A DNA stretch of 33,793 nucleotides from Sideroxydans sp. Lineage in GTDB: Bacteria > Pseudomonadota > Gammaproteobacteria > Burkholderiales > Gallionellaceae. The translations under genes were made by a program, and so were the position numbers. Each line of letters opens with the position of its first letter. The first letter of the stretch is position 1. The DNA lies in the NCBI GenBank assembly GCA_029850585.1, contig JARCRQ010000010.1, positions 1 through 33,793 on the forward strand, written 5' to 3'. The notes under the pieces were generated by a model that was given only the letters and a program-made list of their open reading frames with translations, was not told where the DNA came from and ran no database searches. Below are positions 7,197-15,625 of this stretch, one piece after another.

Positions 7197-9419
7197 TTGA
7201 AAAAACATGCTGTTTTAATTGCACTGGGCTTGTTGCTGGCGTTGCTATTTGTCGGTAATGCAGCCCATTTTTATCGACTGAGTTTTGTCGATCGCTTATC
7301 CGCCGTGCTGTATGACTATCAATTACGTTTGACCATGCCGCGTATGCTGGATGAGCGCATTGTGATACTCGACATCAATGAAAAAAGTTTGCAAGAAGAA
7401 GGGCGTTGGCCGTGGAGTCGCGACCGTTTAGCGGTCTTGATGGATCAGTTATTCAATCATTACGGCATCGTGCAGGTGGGCTTCGACGTGGTGTTTGCCG
7501 AACCCGACAATAGTTCGGGTTTACAGGTATTAGAGGGGCTCGCAGCGGCGCAGTTAAAAACGGATAGTGCTTATCAAGCGGTATTCAATCAGCTTAAACC
7601 GCAACTCGAATACGATAATTTATTCGCTGAAAAAATAAAAAATCGTCAGGTGGTGCTGGGGTATTACTTCACCAGTCAGCAAGATAAATATTTGTCGGGC
7701 GCGCTCCCCGCTCCTGTATTGACGCAAGGGGCATTGCGCAGCAAGCCCACAGGCATGAGTTTGTGGAATGGCTATGGCGCGAATCTGCCCCAGTTGCAGG
7801 CTGCGGCGATGCGAGCAGGGCACTTTAATCCGCGTATAGATACAGATGGCGTGGTGCGCCGCGTGCCAATGTTAGTGGAGTATGAGGGGGCGTATTACGC
7901 ATCCTTGTCGCTGGCGATGGTGCAGTCTTTGCTAGGGGACGCGCCTGTTAAGCTCGGCTTTGCGGAGGGAAAAAATCAGGACTATGCAGGGCTGGAATGG
8001 TTGGAGTTGGGAGACGGCGCACAATCGTTGAAAATCCCCGTTGACCAAGAAGTCGCCGCGCTGATTCCTTATCGCGGTAAGCAAGGCAGTTTTCGCTACG
8101 TGTCGATAGCGGATGTGTTGCATGGGCGTGTCGATGTGGCGCAGCTCAAAAATAAAATTGTATTGGTTGGAACGACCGCGCCAGGCTTGATGGATATGCG
8201 TTCTACGCCCGTCTCGGAAGTGTATGCGGGGGTTGAGATACATGCCAATATGATAGCGGGCATGTTGGATCAAAATCTCAAGCAACAGCCCGCTTATATG
8301 TTGGGCGCGGAGGTGTTGTGGTTGATATTGCTAGGTTTGAGTTTGAGTGTATTGTTGCCTTGGTTAAGTCCAGTACGCGCCATTTTGGTTGCCATTGCCG
8401 CTTTTGCATTGAGCCTAGGCTTAGGTATGGTGGCGTGGCAGTACGGTGATTTGGTCATGCCGATTGCGAATAGTTTGGTGATGATCGCCGTCATTTTCGC
8501 ACTGAATATGTCGTTTGGTTATTTGGTTGAGTCGCGCACCAAGCGGCAAATTACCAATCTGTTTGGTCAATATGTACCGAGCGAACTGGTCGATGAAATG
8601 AGTAAGAATCCAGCCAGTGTGTCGATGCTAGGTGAGAGTCGCGAAATGTCGATATTATTTTCCGATGTGCGAGGCTTCACGAGTATTTCTGAAGGATTAG
8701 AGCCGCAAGAATTATCGTTGTTGATGAATGAATTTTTATCACCGTTGTCGCGGGTAGTTTACAAACATCGCGGTACGATTGATAAATATATGGGCGATTG
8801 CATCATGGCGTTTTGGGGCGCGCCGCTAAGTGATGCACAACATGCGCGTAATGCCATTACGGCTGGCTTAGAAATGCAAGCGAAATTAGACGAATTACGC
8901 CCGCAATTTATAGCGCGTGGTTGGCCCGAAATTAAAGTCGGCGTGGGGGTGAATACGGGGCAAGTGAGCGTCGGCAACATGGGTTCGGATGTGCGTGTGG
9001 CTTATACCGTGATGGGCGATGAAGTAAACTTAGCATCGCGTTTGGAAGGTATTACCAAACAATATGGCGTAGGTTTTATTGTCGGCGAAAATACCCGTCA
9101 TGCCGCCAGCGAATTTGTCTATCGTGAGCTTGATCATGTGCGTGTCAAAGGTAAAGATAAGCCGATTGCAATTTATGAGCCGCTTGGTTTAGTAGGTGAG
9201 GTCAGCGAGGAGATACTGGCTGAATTAAAAATCTTTCAAGAAATGCGTCGTTGTTATCGTAAGCAAGACTGGGATCAGACCGAGTTGCAGTTAATGAATT
9301 TGCAGCGACTGTCTGCGCAGACCGAGTTGTATAAAATTTATGCGCAGCGCGTGGCGCATTTCCGTAAACAGCCGCCTGATATAGCATGGGATGGCGTGTA
9401 TGTGTTCGAGAGCAAATAA
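7197..9419 (+). CDS. CHASE2-domain transmembrane class III adenylate cyclase
   Basis: This is a 740-residue membrane cyclase. A TTG start is inferred: no ATG or GTG fits, and the N-terminus MKKHAVLIALGLLLALLFVG forms a typical first membrane helix. An extracytoplasmic CHASE2 domain (~25-345) and three membrane helices (~370-445) precede the catalytic domain (~480-665). Key residues are metal ligands D490 (FSDVRGF) and D534 (DKYMGD), purine-specifying K530 and T604 (AYTVMGD, the Lys/Thr pair of class IIIb adenylate cyclases), and transition-state N611 and R615 (VNLASR). It should make cAMP rather than cGMP. A ~70-residue C-terminal tail is helical. Its sensor half has the same layout as that of the kinase at 3031. 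Confidence 0.94.
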   Translation: MKKHAVLIALGLLLALLFVGNAAHFYRLSFVDRLSAVLYDYQLRLTMPRMLDERIVILDINEKSLQEEGRWPWSRDRLAVLMDQLFNHYGIVQVGFDVVFAEPDNSSGLQVLEGLAAAQLKTDSAYQAVFNQLKPQLEYDNLFAEKIKNRQVVLGYYFTSQQDKYLSGALPAPVLTQGALRSKPTGMSLWNGYGANLPQLQAAAMRAGHFNPRIDTDGVVRRVPMLVEYEGAYYASLSLAMVQSLLGDAPVKLGFAEGKNQDYAGLEWLELGDGAQSLKIPVDQEVAALIPYRGKQGSFRYVSIADVLHGRVDVAQLKNKIVLVGTTAPGLMDMRSTPVSEVYAGVEIHANMIAGMLDQNLKQQPAYMLGAEVLWLILLGLSLSVLLPWLSPVRAILVAIAAFALSLGLGMVAWQYGDLVMPIANSLVMIAVIFALNMSFGYLVESRTKRQITNLFGQYVPSELVDEMSKNPASVSMLGESREMSILFSDVRGFTSISEGLEPQELSLLMNEFLSPLSRVVYKHRGTIDKYMGDCIMAFWGAPLSDAQHARNAITAGLEMQAKLDELRPQFIARGWPEIKVGVGVNTGQVSVGNMGSDVRVAYTVMGDEVNLASRLEGITKQYGVGFIVGENTRHAASEFVYRELDHVRVKGKDKPIAIYEPLGLVGEVSEEILAELKIFQEMRRCYRKQDWDQTELQLMNLQRLSAQTELYKIYAQRVAHFRKQPPDIAWDGVYVFESK

Positions 9420-9435
9420 CTAGAGCGAGAAAATA

Positions 9436-10200
9436 ATGAAATTTCGTGTTTTGGGATGTAGCGGCGGAATCGGTGGCAATTTGCACACCACTTCATTCCT
9501 GCTCGACAACGATGTATTGATTGATGCAGGCACGGGTGTGAGCGAATTAAGCCTGACTGAATTAAGCATGATTGATCACATCTTTATTACCCACTCGCAT
9601 CTGGATCATATTGCGTGCATCCCTTTGCTGATCGATAGCGTGGGTTTTATGCGCACGCAACCCCTGACCATTTACGCCTTGGCTGAAACCATAGACGCGC
9701 TCAAACAGCATATTTTTAACTGGAAAATTTGGCCAGACTTTAGTGAAATTCCCAGCGCGCAACAGCCGTTTATGCGCTATCAAGAGATTGCGATAGGTGA
9801 AAAAATTATCTTGCAAGATCGAGCCATTACTGCGCTGCCAGCCAATCATGTGGTGCCAGCGGTGGGCTATCATTTTGATAGTGGCACAGCGAGTTTGGTG
9901 TTTAGCGGTGACACGACGACGAATGACGCGTTGTGGAAAACCGTGAATCAAATTAAAAATTTACGCCACATGATTATCGAGACGGCGTTCTCGAATAGCG
10001 AACGTGAACTAGCGATTTTGTCCAAGCATTTGTGTCCGAGTTTGCTAGTTGAAGAGTTGGCAAAATTTACGGGGCAAGCAGATATTTATATTACCCATTT
10101 GAAGCCTGGTGAAATGGAACTCATCATGCGTGAAATTGATAGTACGACAACGCGTCAGCACCCTAAGATGTTATTCAATAATCAGGTATTTGAGTTTTAG
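9436..10200 (+). CDS. Metallo-beta-lactamase-fold hydrolase, probable class-II 3',5'-cyclic nucleotide phosphodiesterase
   Basis: This is a 254-residue soluble metallohydrolase. The metal motif HSHLDH is at residues 53-58. Further ligands are likely in NHVVPAVGYHF, FSGDTTTND and THLKPGE. The short strand-rich N-terminus (FRVLGCSGGIGGN), the ITHSHLDHIA motif and the ETAFSN segment resemble class-II cyclic nucleotide phosphodiesterases (yeast PDE1/Vibrio CpdP type). The gene lies 16 nt after an adenylate cyclase and 2 nt before a cNMP-binding protein, which fits cAMP hydrolysis. Family assignment is from motif recall. Another MBL-fold hydrolase activity, for example an RNase Z-like one, cannot be excluded. 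Confidence 0.82.
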   Translation: MKFRVLGCSGGIGGNLHTTSFLLDNDVLIDAGTGVSELSLTELSMIDHIFITHSHLDHIACIPLLIDSVGFMRTQPLTIYALAETIDALKQHIFNWKIWPDFSEIPSAQQPFMRYQEIAIGEKIILQDRAITALPANHVVPAVGYHFDSGTASLVFSGDTTTNDALWKTVNQIKNLRHMIIETAFSNSERELAILSKHLCPSLLVEELAKFTGQADIYITHLKPGEMELIMREIDSTTTRQHPKMLFNNQVFEF

Positions 10201-10202
10201 CC

Positions 10203-11282
10203 ATGAGTACCGCACTCGACATTAAAGTGTTAGCCAGCTTAGAGCCGATTGCCGCGTTTAATGCCACGCGGCTGCGTGAATTACTAGATTATTGTCATAC
10301 CGAAACCATCGCTAAAGGCTCGAACCCCTTTGCCAATAATAGTTTGCACGGTCAGTCGGTGTACTTGATTGCGGGCGAGTTAGCGTTGCAATATCAAGAT
10401 GGCAATCGTGTTGTAGTGAGCGCGCAATCGGAATGGGCGAAGCATCCTTTGGGTAAACGTCAACCCGAAATTGTCTCGGCTAATGCTTTGTGCGATAGCC
10501 AGTTGTTGCGCATTGATGATGAGTTGCTTGACCGTATGATGACGTGGGATCAGGTGTCTAGTCACACGCTACATCCCGATGCGCCTGAAAATTTGGCACG
10601 CGAGGATTTGGAAAGTCGCCGAGCGTTTAGTTCGACCATGTTTAGTGCGGAAAATTTACAGCATGGTCCATTTGCACATTTGCCTGCCGCTAACATTGGT
10701 GAGCTGATTAAGCGTATTGAGACGATGGTGGTATGGAGTGACGATGTCATCGTGCGCGAAGGCGAGGCGGGCGACTATTACTATCTCATTGATACTGGTC
10801 ACGCCGTGGTGACGCGACAAGTGGGTGGGGTTGAATTGCAATTAGCCCAATTACAAGCCGGAGATGTGTTTGGTGAGGAGGCGTTGATATCCGAAGCCAA
10901 GCGCAATGCGACTGTGACGATGAAAAGTAATGGCGTTTTGCTGCGTTTAGGGCGCGTTGATTTTTTACATTTGCTACAAGAGCCGTTGTTGCACACCGTC
11001 GATTTTGCGCAGGCGCAGCAAGCGGTGCGTGACGGTGCGCTATGGTTAGATGTACGGCATCCGCCTGAGTATCGCTATGACCGCTTGGCGGGGGCGTTGA
11101 ATGTGCCATTGAGCGATATTCGTAATGCGATTGGCGTATTGGATTACGCTAAAAAATACATTGCGTATTGCCAAAGCGGTCGGCGTAGTGCAGCGGCAGC
11201 ATTTATCTTGGCGCAAGCAGGCTATGAAGTACAAGTGTTAGCGGGCGGTTTGTGGGCGGTACCCCACACGCAACAACAATAA
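10203..11282 (+). CDS. Tandem cyclic nucleotide-binding / rhodanese fusion protein
   Basis: This is a 359-residue cytoplasmic protein. Residues ~15-125 look like a degenerate cNMP-binding fold lacking a phosphate-binding cassette. Residues ~155-270 form a good cNMP-binding domain with the cassette FGEEALISEAKRNATV, where E225 and R234 are the expected ribose and phosphate contacts. A C-terminal rhodanese domain (~275-357) has LDVRHPPEYRYDRLAGALNVP and an active-site loop CQSGRRS with catalytic C323. It starts 2 nt after the phosphodiesterase stop, so translation is probably coupled. It is a likely cAMP effector. What the rhodanese acts on (sulfane sulfur or an anion sensor) is unknown. Confidence 0.92.
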   Translation: MSTALDIKVLASLEPIAAFNATRLRELLDYCHTETIAKGSNPFANNSLHGQSVYLIAGELALQYQDGNRVVVSAQSEWAKHPLGKRQPEIVSANALCDSQLLRIDDELLDRMMTWDQVSSHTLHPDAPENLAREDLESRRAFSSTMFSAENLQHGPFAHLPAANIGELIKRIETMVVWSDDVIVREGEAGDYYYLIDTGHAVVTRQVGGVELQLAQLQAGDVFGEEALISEAKRNATVTMKSNGVLLRLGRVDFLHLLQEPLLHTVDFAQAQQAVRDGALWLDVRHPPEYRYDRLAGALNVPLSDIRNAIGVLDYAKKYIAYCQSGRRSAAAAFILAQAGYEVQVLAGGLWAVPHTQQQ

Positions 11283-11302
11283 TTGTTTACAAGGAATCAA
11301 TA

Positions 11303-13678
11303 ATGACAACAGCAGCGGCGACAGGTAATCAACTTCAATTTACCAAAGAGCTTAATCAGGTAATCAATCGCGTTCATTCCGCTTCCAACATTGATGAAAT
11401 TATGTTGGAGGTCAGTCGCGACGTTTGTACCTTGCTGAATGCGGATCGACTGACAATTTATGTGGTCGGTGAAGATGGTTCATCACTGGTGTCTAAAGTT
11501 AAAACAGGTCTGAATTCGTTTAAGGATTTGAAGCTGCCGATTGCGGAGCAAAGCGTGGCAGGCTTCGTCGGCGTGCATAAAAAAATCGTCAATATCAAAG
11601 ATGTTTACGACGGACAAGAGTTGAATAGTTTAAGTCCGCAACTGCGCTTCTTAAAAGAAGTGGACACGCGCACTGGCTACCGTACCAAGCAAATGTTGGT
11701 CGTGCCGATTGTTGATGCGGATGGCAATTTAGTCGGCGTGATTCAGGTCATTAACAACAAATCTGGCGACAGTTTTTCAGGCATGGTCGAGGCGGGCGCG
11801 CAAGAGTTGGCGCAAAGCATGGCACTGTCGTTGCGGCAGCGACAAAATATTCATGTGGTGAAAAGTAAGTACGATTTTTTAGTGAACAATGCAGTGTTGT
11901 CGGCGGCCGAATTAGAGCTGGCAAATCGCACCGCACGACGTAAAGGCGTGGATGTTGAAGAAGTGCTGATTGATGAGTTTCAAGTGTCAGTCGAGATGTT
12001 AGGTAAAGCATTGGCAGAATTTTTTGGGGTGGGCTATGAACCATTCAAAGCCGACCGTATCAAGCCGAATGATTTGTTGCGTAACTTAAAGCGCGAATAT
12101 GTGGCGAGTAGTCATTGGATACCCGTCGAGGAAAATCAAGACGGCTTGATGATAGTCACCACAGACCCTGAGCGCATTCAATCTTCGCGTGTGGTCAACA
12201 ACATTTTTTCGCGCCATCGCTTGGTTTACAAAGTCTGTACCAATCGCGAATTTTCCCAAACACTAGCGGCATTTTACGGTGGGGGTAGCTCGGCTAATAC
12301 CGATGGCACGGGTTCCTTTGCCGCTGACGAAAGCTCGATGGACGACTTGTTGTCTAGTCTAGGCGATGAGGATGAAGAAGGGGCGATGGTCACCACTGAT
12401 GATGTCAGTGCGGCGGCAGATAATGAGTTGGTTAAGTTAGTCAACAAAGTGATTGTGGATGCCTATCGCATGGGCGCATCAGATATTCATATCGAGCCGC
12501 AACCAGGTAAAGCTAAGACGCAAATTCGTGTGCGTAAAGACGGTTCTTTGCTAAATTATATTGAAGTGCCAGCGACCTATCGCAATGCCTTAGTGACGCG
12601 CTTAAAAATCATGTGCGACTTGGATATTTCCGAGAAGCGTAAACCACAAGATGGCAAAATTAAATTCAAAAAATATGGTCCGCTCGACATCGAATTGCGT
12701 GTAGCAACGATTCCATCACAAGGGGGGGTCGAAGACGTGGTGATGCGTATTTTAGCTTCGGGCGAACCGCTGCCGTTGGAGAAAATGGGCTTCTCCAAAC
12801 GCAATAATGAGTTGATTCAATCGACCATTACTAAACCGTATGGCTTGTTCTTTGTGTGCGGTCCAACGGGTTCGGGTAAAACCACCACGCTGCATTCGAT
12901 TTTGAAATACATCAACAAGCCAGAAACGAAAATTTGGACAGCAGAAGACCCTGTCGAAATTACCCAAAAGGGGTTGCGCCAAGTACAAATTAATAAGAAG
13001 GCGGGCTTGGATTTTGCCACCATCATGCGTGCGTTTTTGCGTGCTGATCCAGACGTGATTATGGTCGGTGAAATGCGCGATAAAGAAACCGTGTCGATTG
13101 GTATTGAAGCCTCGCTAACGGGGCATTTGGTGTTCGCCACTTTGCATACCAACAGCGCGCCTGAGTCAATTATTCGTTTGCTGGATATGGGCATGGATCC
13201 GTTTAACTTTGCCGACGCGCTGTTGGGTATTTTGGCGCAGCGTTTGGCCAAGCGTTTATGTGGTGATTGCAAAACTTCGCACGTCGCTAGTGCCGATGAA
13301 ATCAAAGCCTTATTGACGGAATACAGCACCGAGTTGGCCAACACTACATCTTGGAAAAAAGATCCCAATGCGGGCATGAAAGCCTTGTATGCGGATTGGG
13401 TGAAAATGTTTGGCGACGATAAAGGTCAGCTCAATTTATTCACTCCAGTTGGCTGCGAAAAATGCAGTGGCACAGGCTATCGCGGACGGGTGGGTTTGCA
13501 TGAACTGTTAATTGGTTCTGACTTGGTTAAAAAAGGCATACAAGAACACGCCCGCGTTGCCGAGCTATTAGCATTGGCGTTGGAAGAGGGGATGCGTACC
13601 TTGAAGCAAGACGGCATGGAAAAAGTCTTGCAAGGCATTACCGATATGCATCAAGTGCGCTCGGTATGTATCAAATAA
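11303..13678 (+). CDS. GAF-domain-containing PilB/GspE-type assembly ATPase
   Basis: This is a 791-residue protein. An N-terminal GAF domain (~15-175) is followed by a T2SS_E N-terminal (MshEN-like) region (~185-330), an acidic linker (~340-370) and the secretion/pilus motor ATPase domain (~385-790). ATPase landmarks are Walker A GPTGSGKT (520-527), the Asp box AEDPVEI (547-553), Walker B DVIMVGEMRD with catalytic E590, the His box HLVFATLHTNSA, and a zinc tetracysteine C653/C656 and C718/C721. The ATG at 11303 is supported by AAGGA about 8 nt upstream; an in-frame start at 11252 lies inside the previous gene. Catalytic residues look intact, but no pilin, inner-membrane or secretin genes are in the window, so its machine is elsewhere or unknown. 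Confidence 0.93.
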   Translation: MTTAAATGNQLQFTKELNQVINRVHSASNIDEIMLEVSRDVCTLLNADRLTIYVVGEDGSSLVSKVKTGLNSFKDLKLPIAEQSVAGFVGVHKKIVNIKDVYDGQELNSLSPQLRFLKEVDTRTGYRTKQMLVVPIVDADGNLVGVIQVINNKSGDSFSGMVEAGAQELAQSMALSLRQRQNIHVVKSKYDFLVNNAVLSAAELELANRTARRKGVDVEEVLIDEFQVSVEMLGKALAEFFGVGYEPFKADRIKPNDLLRNLKREYVASSHWIPVEENQDGLMIVTTDPERIQSSRVVNNIFSRHRLVYKVCTNREFSQTLAAFYGGGSSANTDGTGSFAADESSMDDLLSSLGDEDEEGAMVTTDDVSAAADNELVKLVNKVIVDAYRMGASDIHIEPQPGKAKTQIRVRKDGSLLNYIEVPATYRNALVTRLKIMCDLDISEKRKPQDGKIKFKKYGPLDIELRVATIPSQGGVEDVVMRILASGEPLPLEKMGFSKRNNELIQSTITKPYGLFFVCGPTGSGKTTTLHSILKYINKPETKIWTAEDPVEITQKGLRQVQINKKAGLDFATIMRAFLRADPDVIMVGEMRDKETVSIGIEASLTGHLVFATLHTNSAPESIIRLLDMGMDPFNFADALLGILAQRLAKRLCGDCKTSHVASADEIKALLTEYSTELANTTSWKKDPNAGMKALYADWVKMFGDDKGQLNLFTPVGCEKCSGTGYRGRVGLHELLIGSDLVKKGIQEHARVAELLALALEEGMRTLKQDGMEKVLQGITDMHQVRSVCIK

Positions 13679-13705
13679 ATTCCCAACAGGGAGTGCTTAT
13701 TCGTT

Positions 13706-15334
13706 ATGCAAGCTGCTGATAAATTACGTCGTCGTCTCAAGGAGCTAAACGAAATTGGCGCGGCTTTGTCTGCGCAACACGATATTCGTGGTTTGCTGGC
13801 GATGATTTTAGAAGCGGCGATGCGCGTGACTCATGCCGATGCGGGTACGTTGTATTTGCATGATGACGAGCAGCATGTGTTGCGTTTTGAAATTTTGCGC
13901 AACGACAGTTTGCATGTTTCTATGGGCGGCTTAGCGGGTGAGCCGATTGGTTTTGCCCCGATTGCCTTATACGATGCCGCAGGGCAGGGCAATCACGCCA
14001 TGGTGGTCAGCCATGCCGCGCTGACGGGTGAGACGGTCAATGTCGCCGATGCTTATCAGGCGGCGGGCTATGATTTTTCAGGTACGCAAGCCTTCGATGC
14101 GACCACGGGGTATCGCTCGCAATCTTTTTTAGCCGTACCGATGCGCGATCATCAAGGCGAAATTATCGGCGTGCTACAACTCATCAATGCACTGTGTCCT
14201 GACACGCAAGCCATCGTGGCGTTCTCCTTGGATGATCAGCAGCTGCTCGAATCTCTCGCTTCACAAGCCGCTATCGCATTAAGCAATCGTCGTTTGATTG
14301 CGCAAATGGAGGTCTTGTTCGAGTCTTTGATTCAGCTAATCAATACCGCACTCGATGATAAATCGCCGTACACGGGTGGGCATTGCGCGCGCGTTCCGAT
14401 GTTGACCATGATGTTGGCAGAGGCGGTAAATCGCACCCAAACAGGCCCGTTGAAAGATTTTGTAATGACGGAAAAAGATCGTTACGAATTGAAAATTGCG
14501 GGCTTGTTACATGACTGTGGAAAAATTACGACGCCCGTCCATGTGGTCGATAAATCCACCAAGCTACATACCCTGTTTGACCGTATCGAGCTGCTCGACA
14601 CCCGGTTTGAAGTGCTTAAACGCGACAGTGAAATTGCGCTGTTGCGCCAGTTGGCGATGCCGCTAAGTGAGCGCTCAGTAAGCGATGCAGCGTGTTATAC
14701 CGCACATCAGGCGCGCTTAACGCAGTTGGATGCCGAGCGCGATTTTTTGCGCGTCTGCAATGTTGGCGGCGAGACTATGTCGCTCCAAGCGCAAGCGCGT
14801 GTAGCGCAGATTGCCCAGCAGCAATGGCGCAATAGTGATGGTGTGATGACGAATTTTTTATCTGTTGATGAAGTCGAAAATCTCACCATACGCGCAGGCA
14901 CCTTGACGGCAGCAGAACGTGAAATTATCAATCATCACATTGTCGTCACCATCAAAATGTTAGAAGCCTTACCTTGGCCTAAGCATCTCAAAAATGTACC
15001 TGAATATGCCGGTGGACACCATGAGCGCATGGATGGTAAAGGCTATCCGCGCGGTCTGACGCGTGAGCAAATGTCGGTGCAAGCGCGCGTGATGGGCATC
15101 GCTGATATTTTTGAAGCCTTGACCGCCAAAGATCGACCTTATAAAAAAGGCAAAACCCTGTCCGAGTCCTTGAGAATTCTGGCAAAGTTCAAAGACAACG
15201 GTCACATCGATCCAGATTTGTTTGAAGTATTTATTAAAGAAAAAGTTTATTTGGCTTACGCGCGCCAATTTATGTCGGCTGAGCAAATTGATGTTGTCAA
15301 CGAAGCCGCCATTTTGGCAGGGCAGCAGGCATAA
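13706..15334 (+). CDS. GAF-HD-GYP domain protein, probable c-di-GMP phosphodiesterase
   Basis: This is a 542-residue protein with no membrane segment seen. A GAF domain spans ~20-195 and an HD-GYP domain ~215-530. The HD pair is H269-D270 in LLHDCGK and the GYP motif is HHERMDGKGYPRG (438-450), both canonical, so hydrolysis of cyclic di-GMP is expected. About 125 residues separate HDCGK from the next conserved His pair (IINHH near 410), roughly 100 more than in compact HD-GYP domains. The insert is helical and charged. This is the last gene of the signalling cluster, 27 nt after the ATPase; a GGGAG sequence precedes the ATG. It meets the next - strand gene tail to tail with no clear terminator between. 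Confidence 0.94.
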   Translation: MQAADKLRRRLKELNEIGAALSAQHDIRGLLAMILEAAMRVTHADAGTLYLHDDEQHVLRFEILRNDSLHVSMGGLAGEPIGFAPIALYDAAGQGNHAMVVSHAALTGETVNVADAYQAAGYDFSGTQAFDATTGYRSQSFLAVPMRDHQGEIIGVLQLINALCPDTQAIVAFSLDDQQLLESLASQAAIALSNRRLIAQMEVLFESLIQLINTALDDKSPYTGGHCARVPMLTMMLAEAVNRTQTGPLKDFVMTEKDRYELKIAGLLHDCGKITTPVHVVDKSTKLHTLFDRIELLDTRFEVLKRDSEIALLRQLAMPLSERSVSDAACYTAHQARLTQLDAERDFLRVCNVGGETMSLQAQARVAQIAQQQWRNSDGVMTNFLSVDEVENLTIRAGTLTAAEREIINHHIVVTIKMLEALPWPKHLKNVPEYAGGHHERMDGKGYPRGLTREQMSVQARVMGIADIFEALTAKDRPYKKGKTLSESLRILAKFKDNGHIDPDLFEVFIKEKVYLAYARQFMSAEQIDVVNEAAILAGQQA

Positions 15335-15396
15335 GGTTGAGATTGGCAGGTAGTTTTTTGCGCAGCAACAGCCACGCATCGCAGCGGCAAAATTGC

Positions 15397-15615
15397 TTAT
15401 TGAGCAATCACACTAATCTGCACATCCCCCAATGTAACGATAGCACCCGCGCGTATCTTGGCCGTTTTGCGTAGCTCCACCTGACCTGCGACAGATACCA
15501 AGCCCTCGGCTACCAACGCTTTACCCGCGCCTCCGCTGTCACATAAACCCACCATCTTAAGCAGTTGATTGAGTTCGACGTATTCGCCGTTCAGTTGAAA
15601 TTCTAATGTTTGCAT
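15397..15615 (-). CDS. Small S4-domain RNA-binding protein (YbcJ-like)
   Basis: This is a 72-residue protein consisting of one S4-type RNA-binding domain. It resembles E. coli YbcJ: VELNQLLKMVGLCDSGGAGK, then LVAEGLVSVAGQVELRKTAKI. Such proteins bind structured RNA, possibly ribosomal; the precise role is not known. The ATG at 15615 was chosen because the family starts a few residues before the conserved VELNQLL; upstream in-frame codons overlap the DUF1653 gene. It lies 10 nt after the DUF1653 stop in the same direction, so the two are likely co-transcribed. Confidence 0.85.
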   Translation of the reverse strand: MQTLEFQLNGEYVELNQLLKMVGLCDSGGAGKALVAEGLVSVAGQVELRKTAKIRAGAIVTLGDVQISVIAQ

Positions 15616-15625
15616 AGTGAGGTCT

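Noticed and set aside
12817-13377. 186-codon antisense open frame opposite the ATPase gene
   Set aside because: It covers the conserved Walker A to zinc region of the sense gene; no independent coding evidence.
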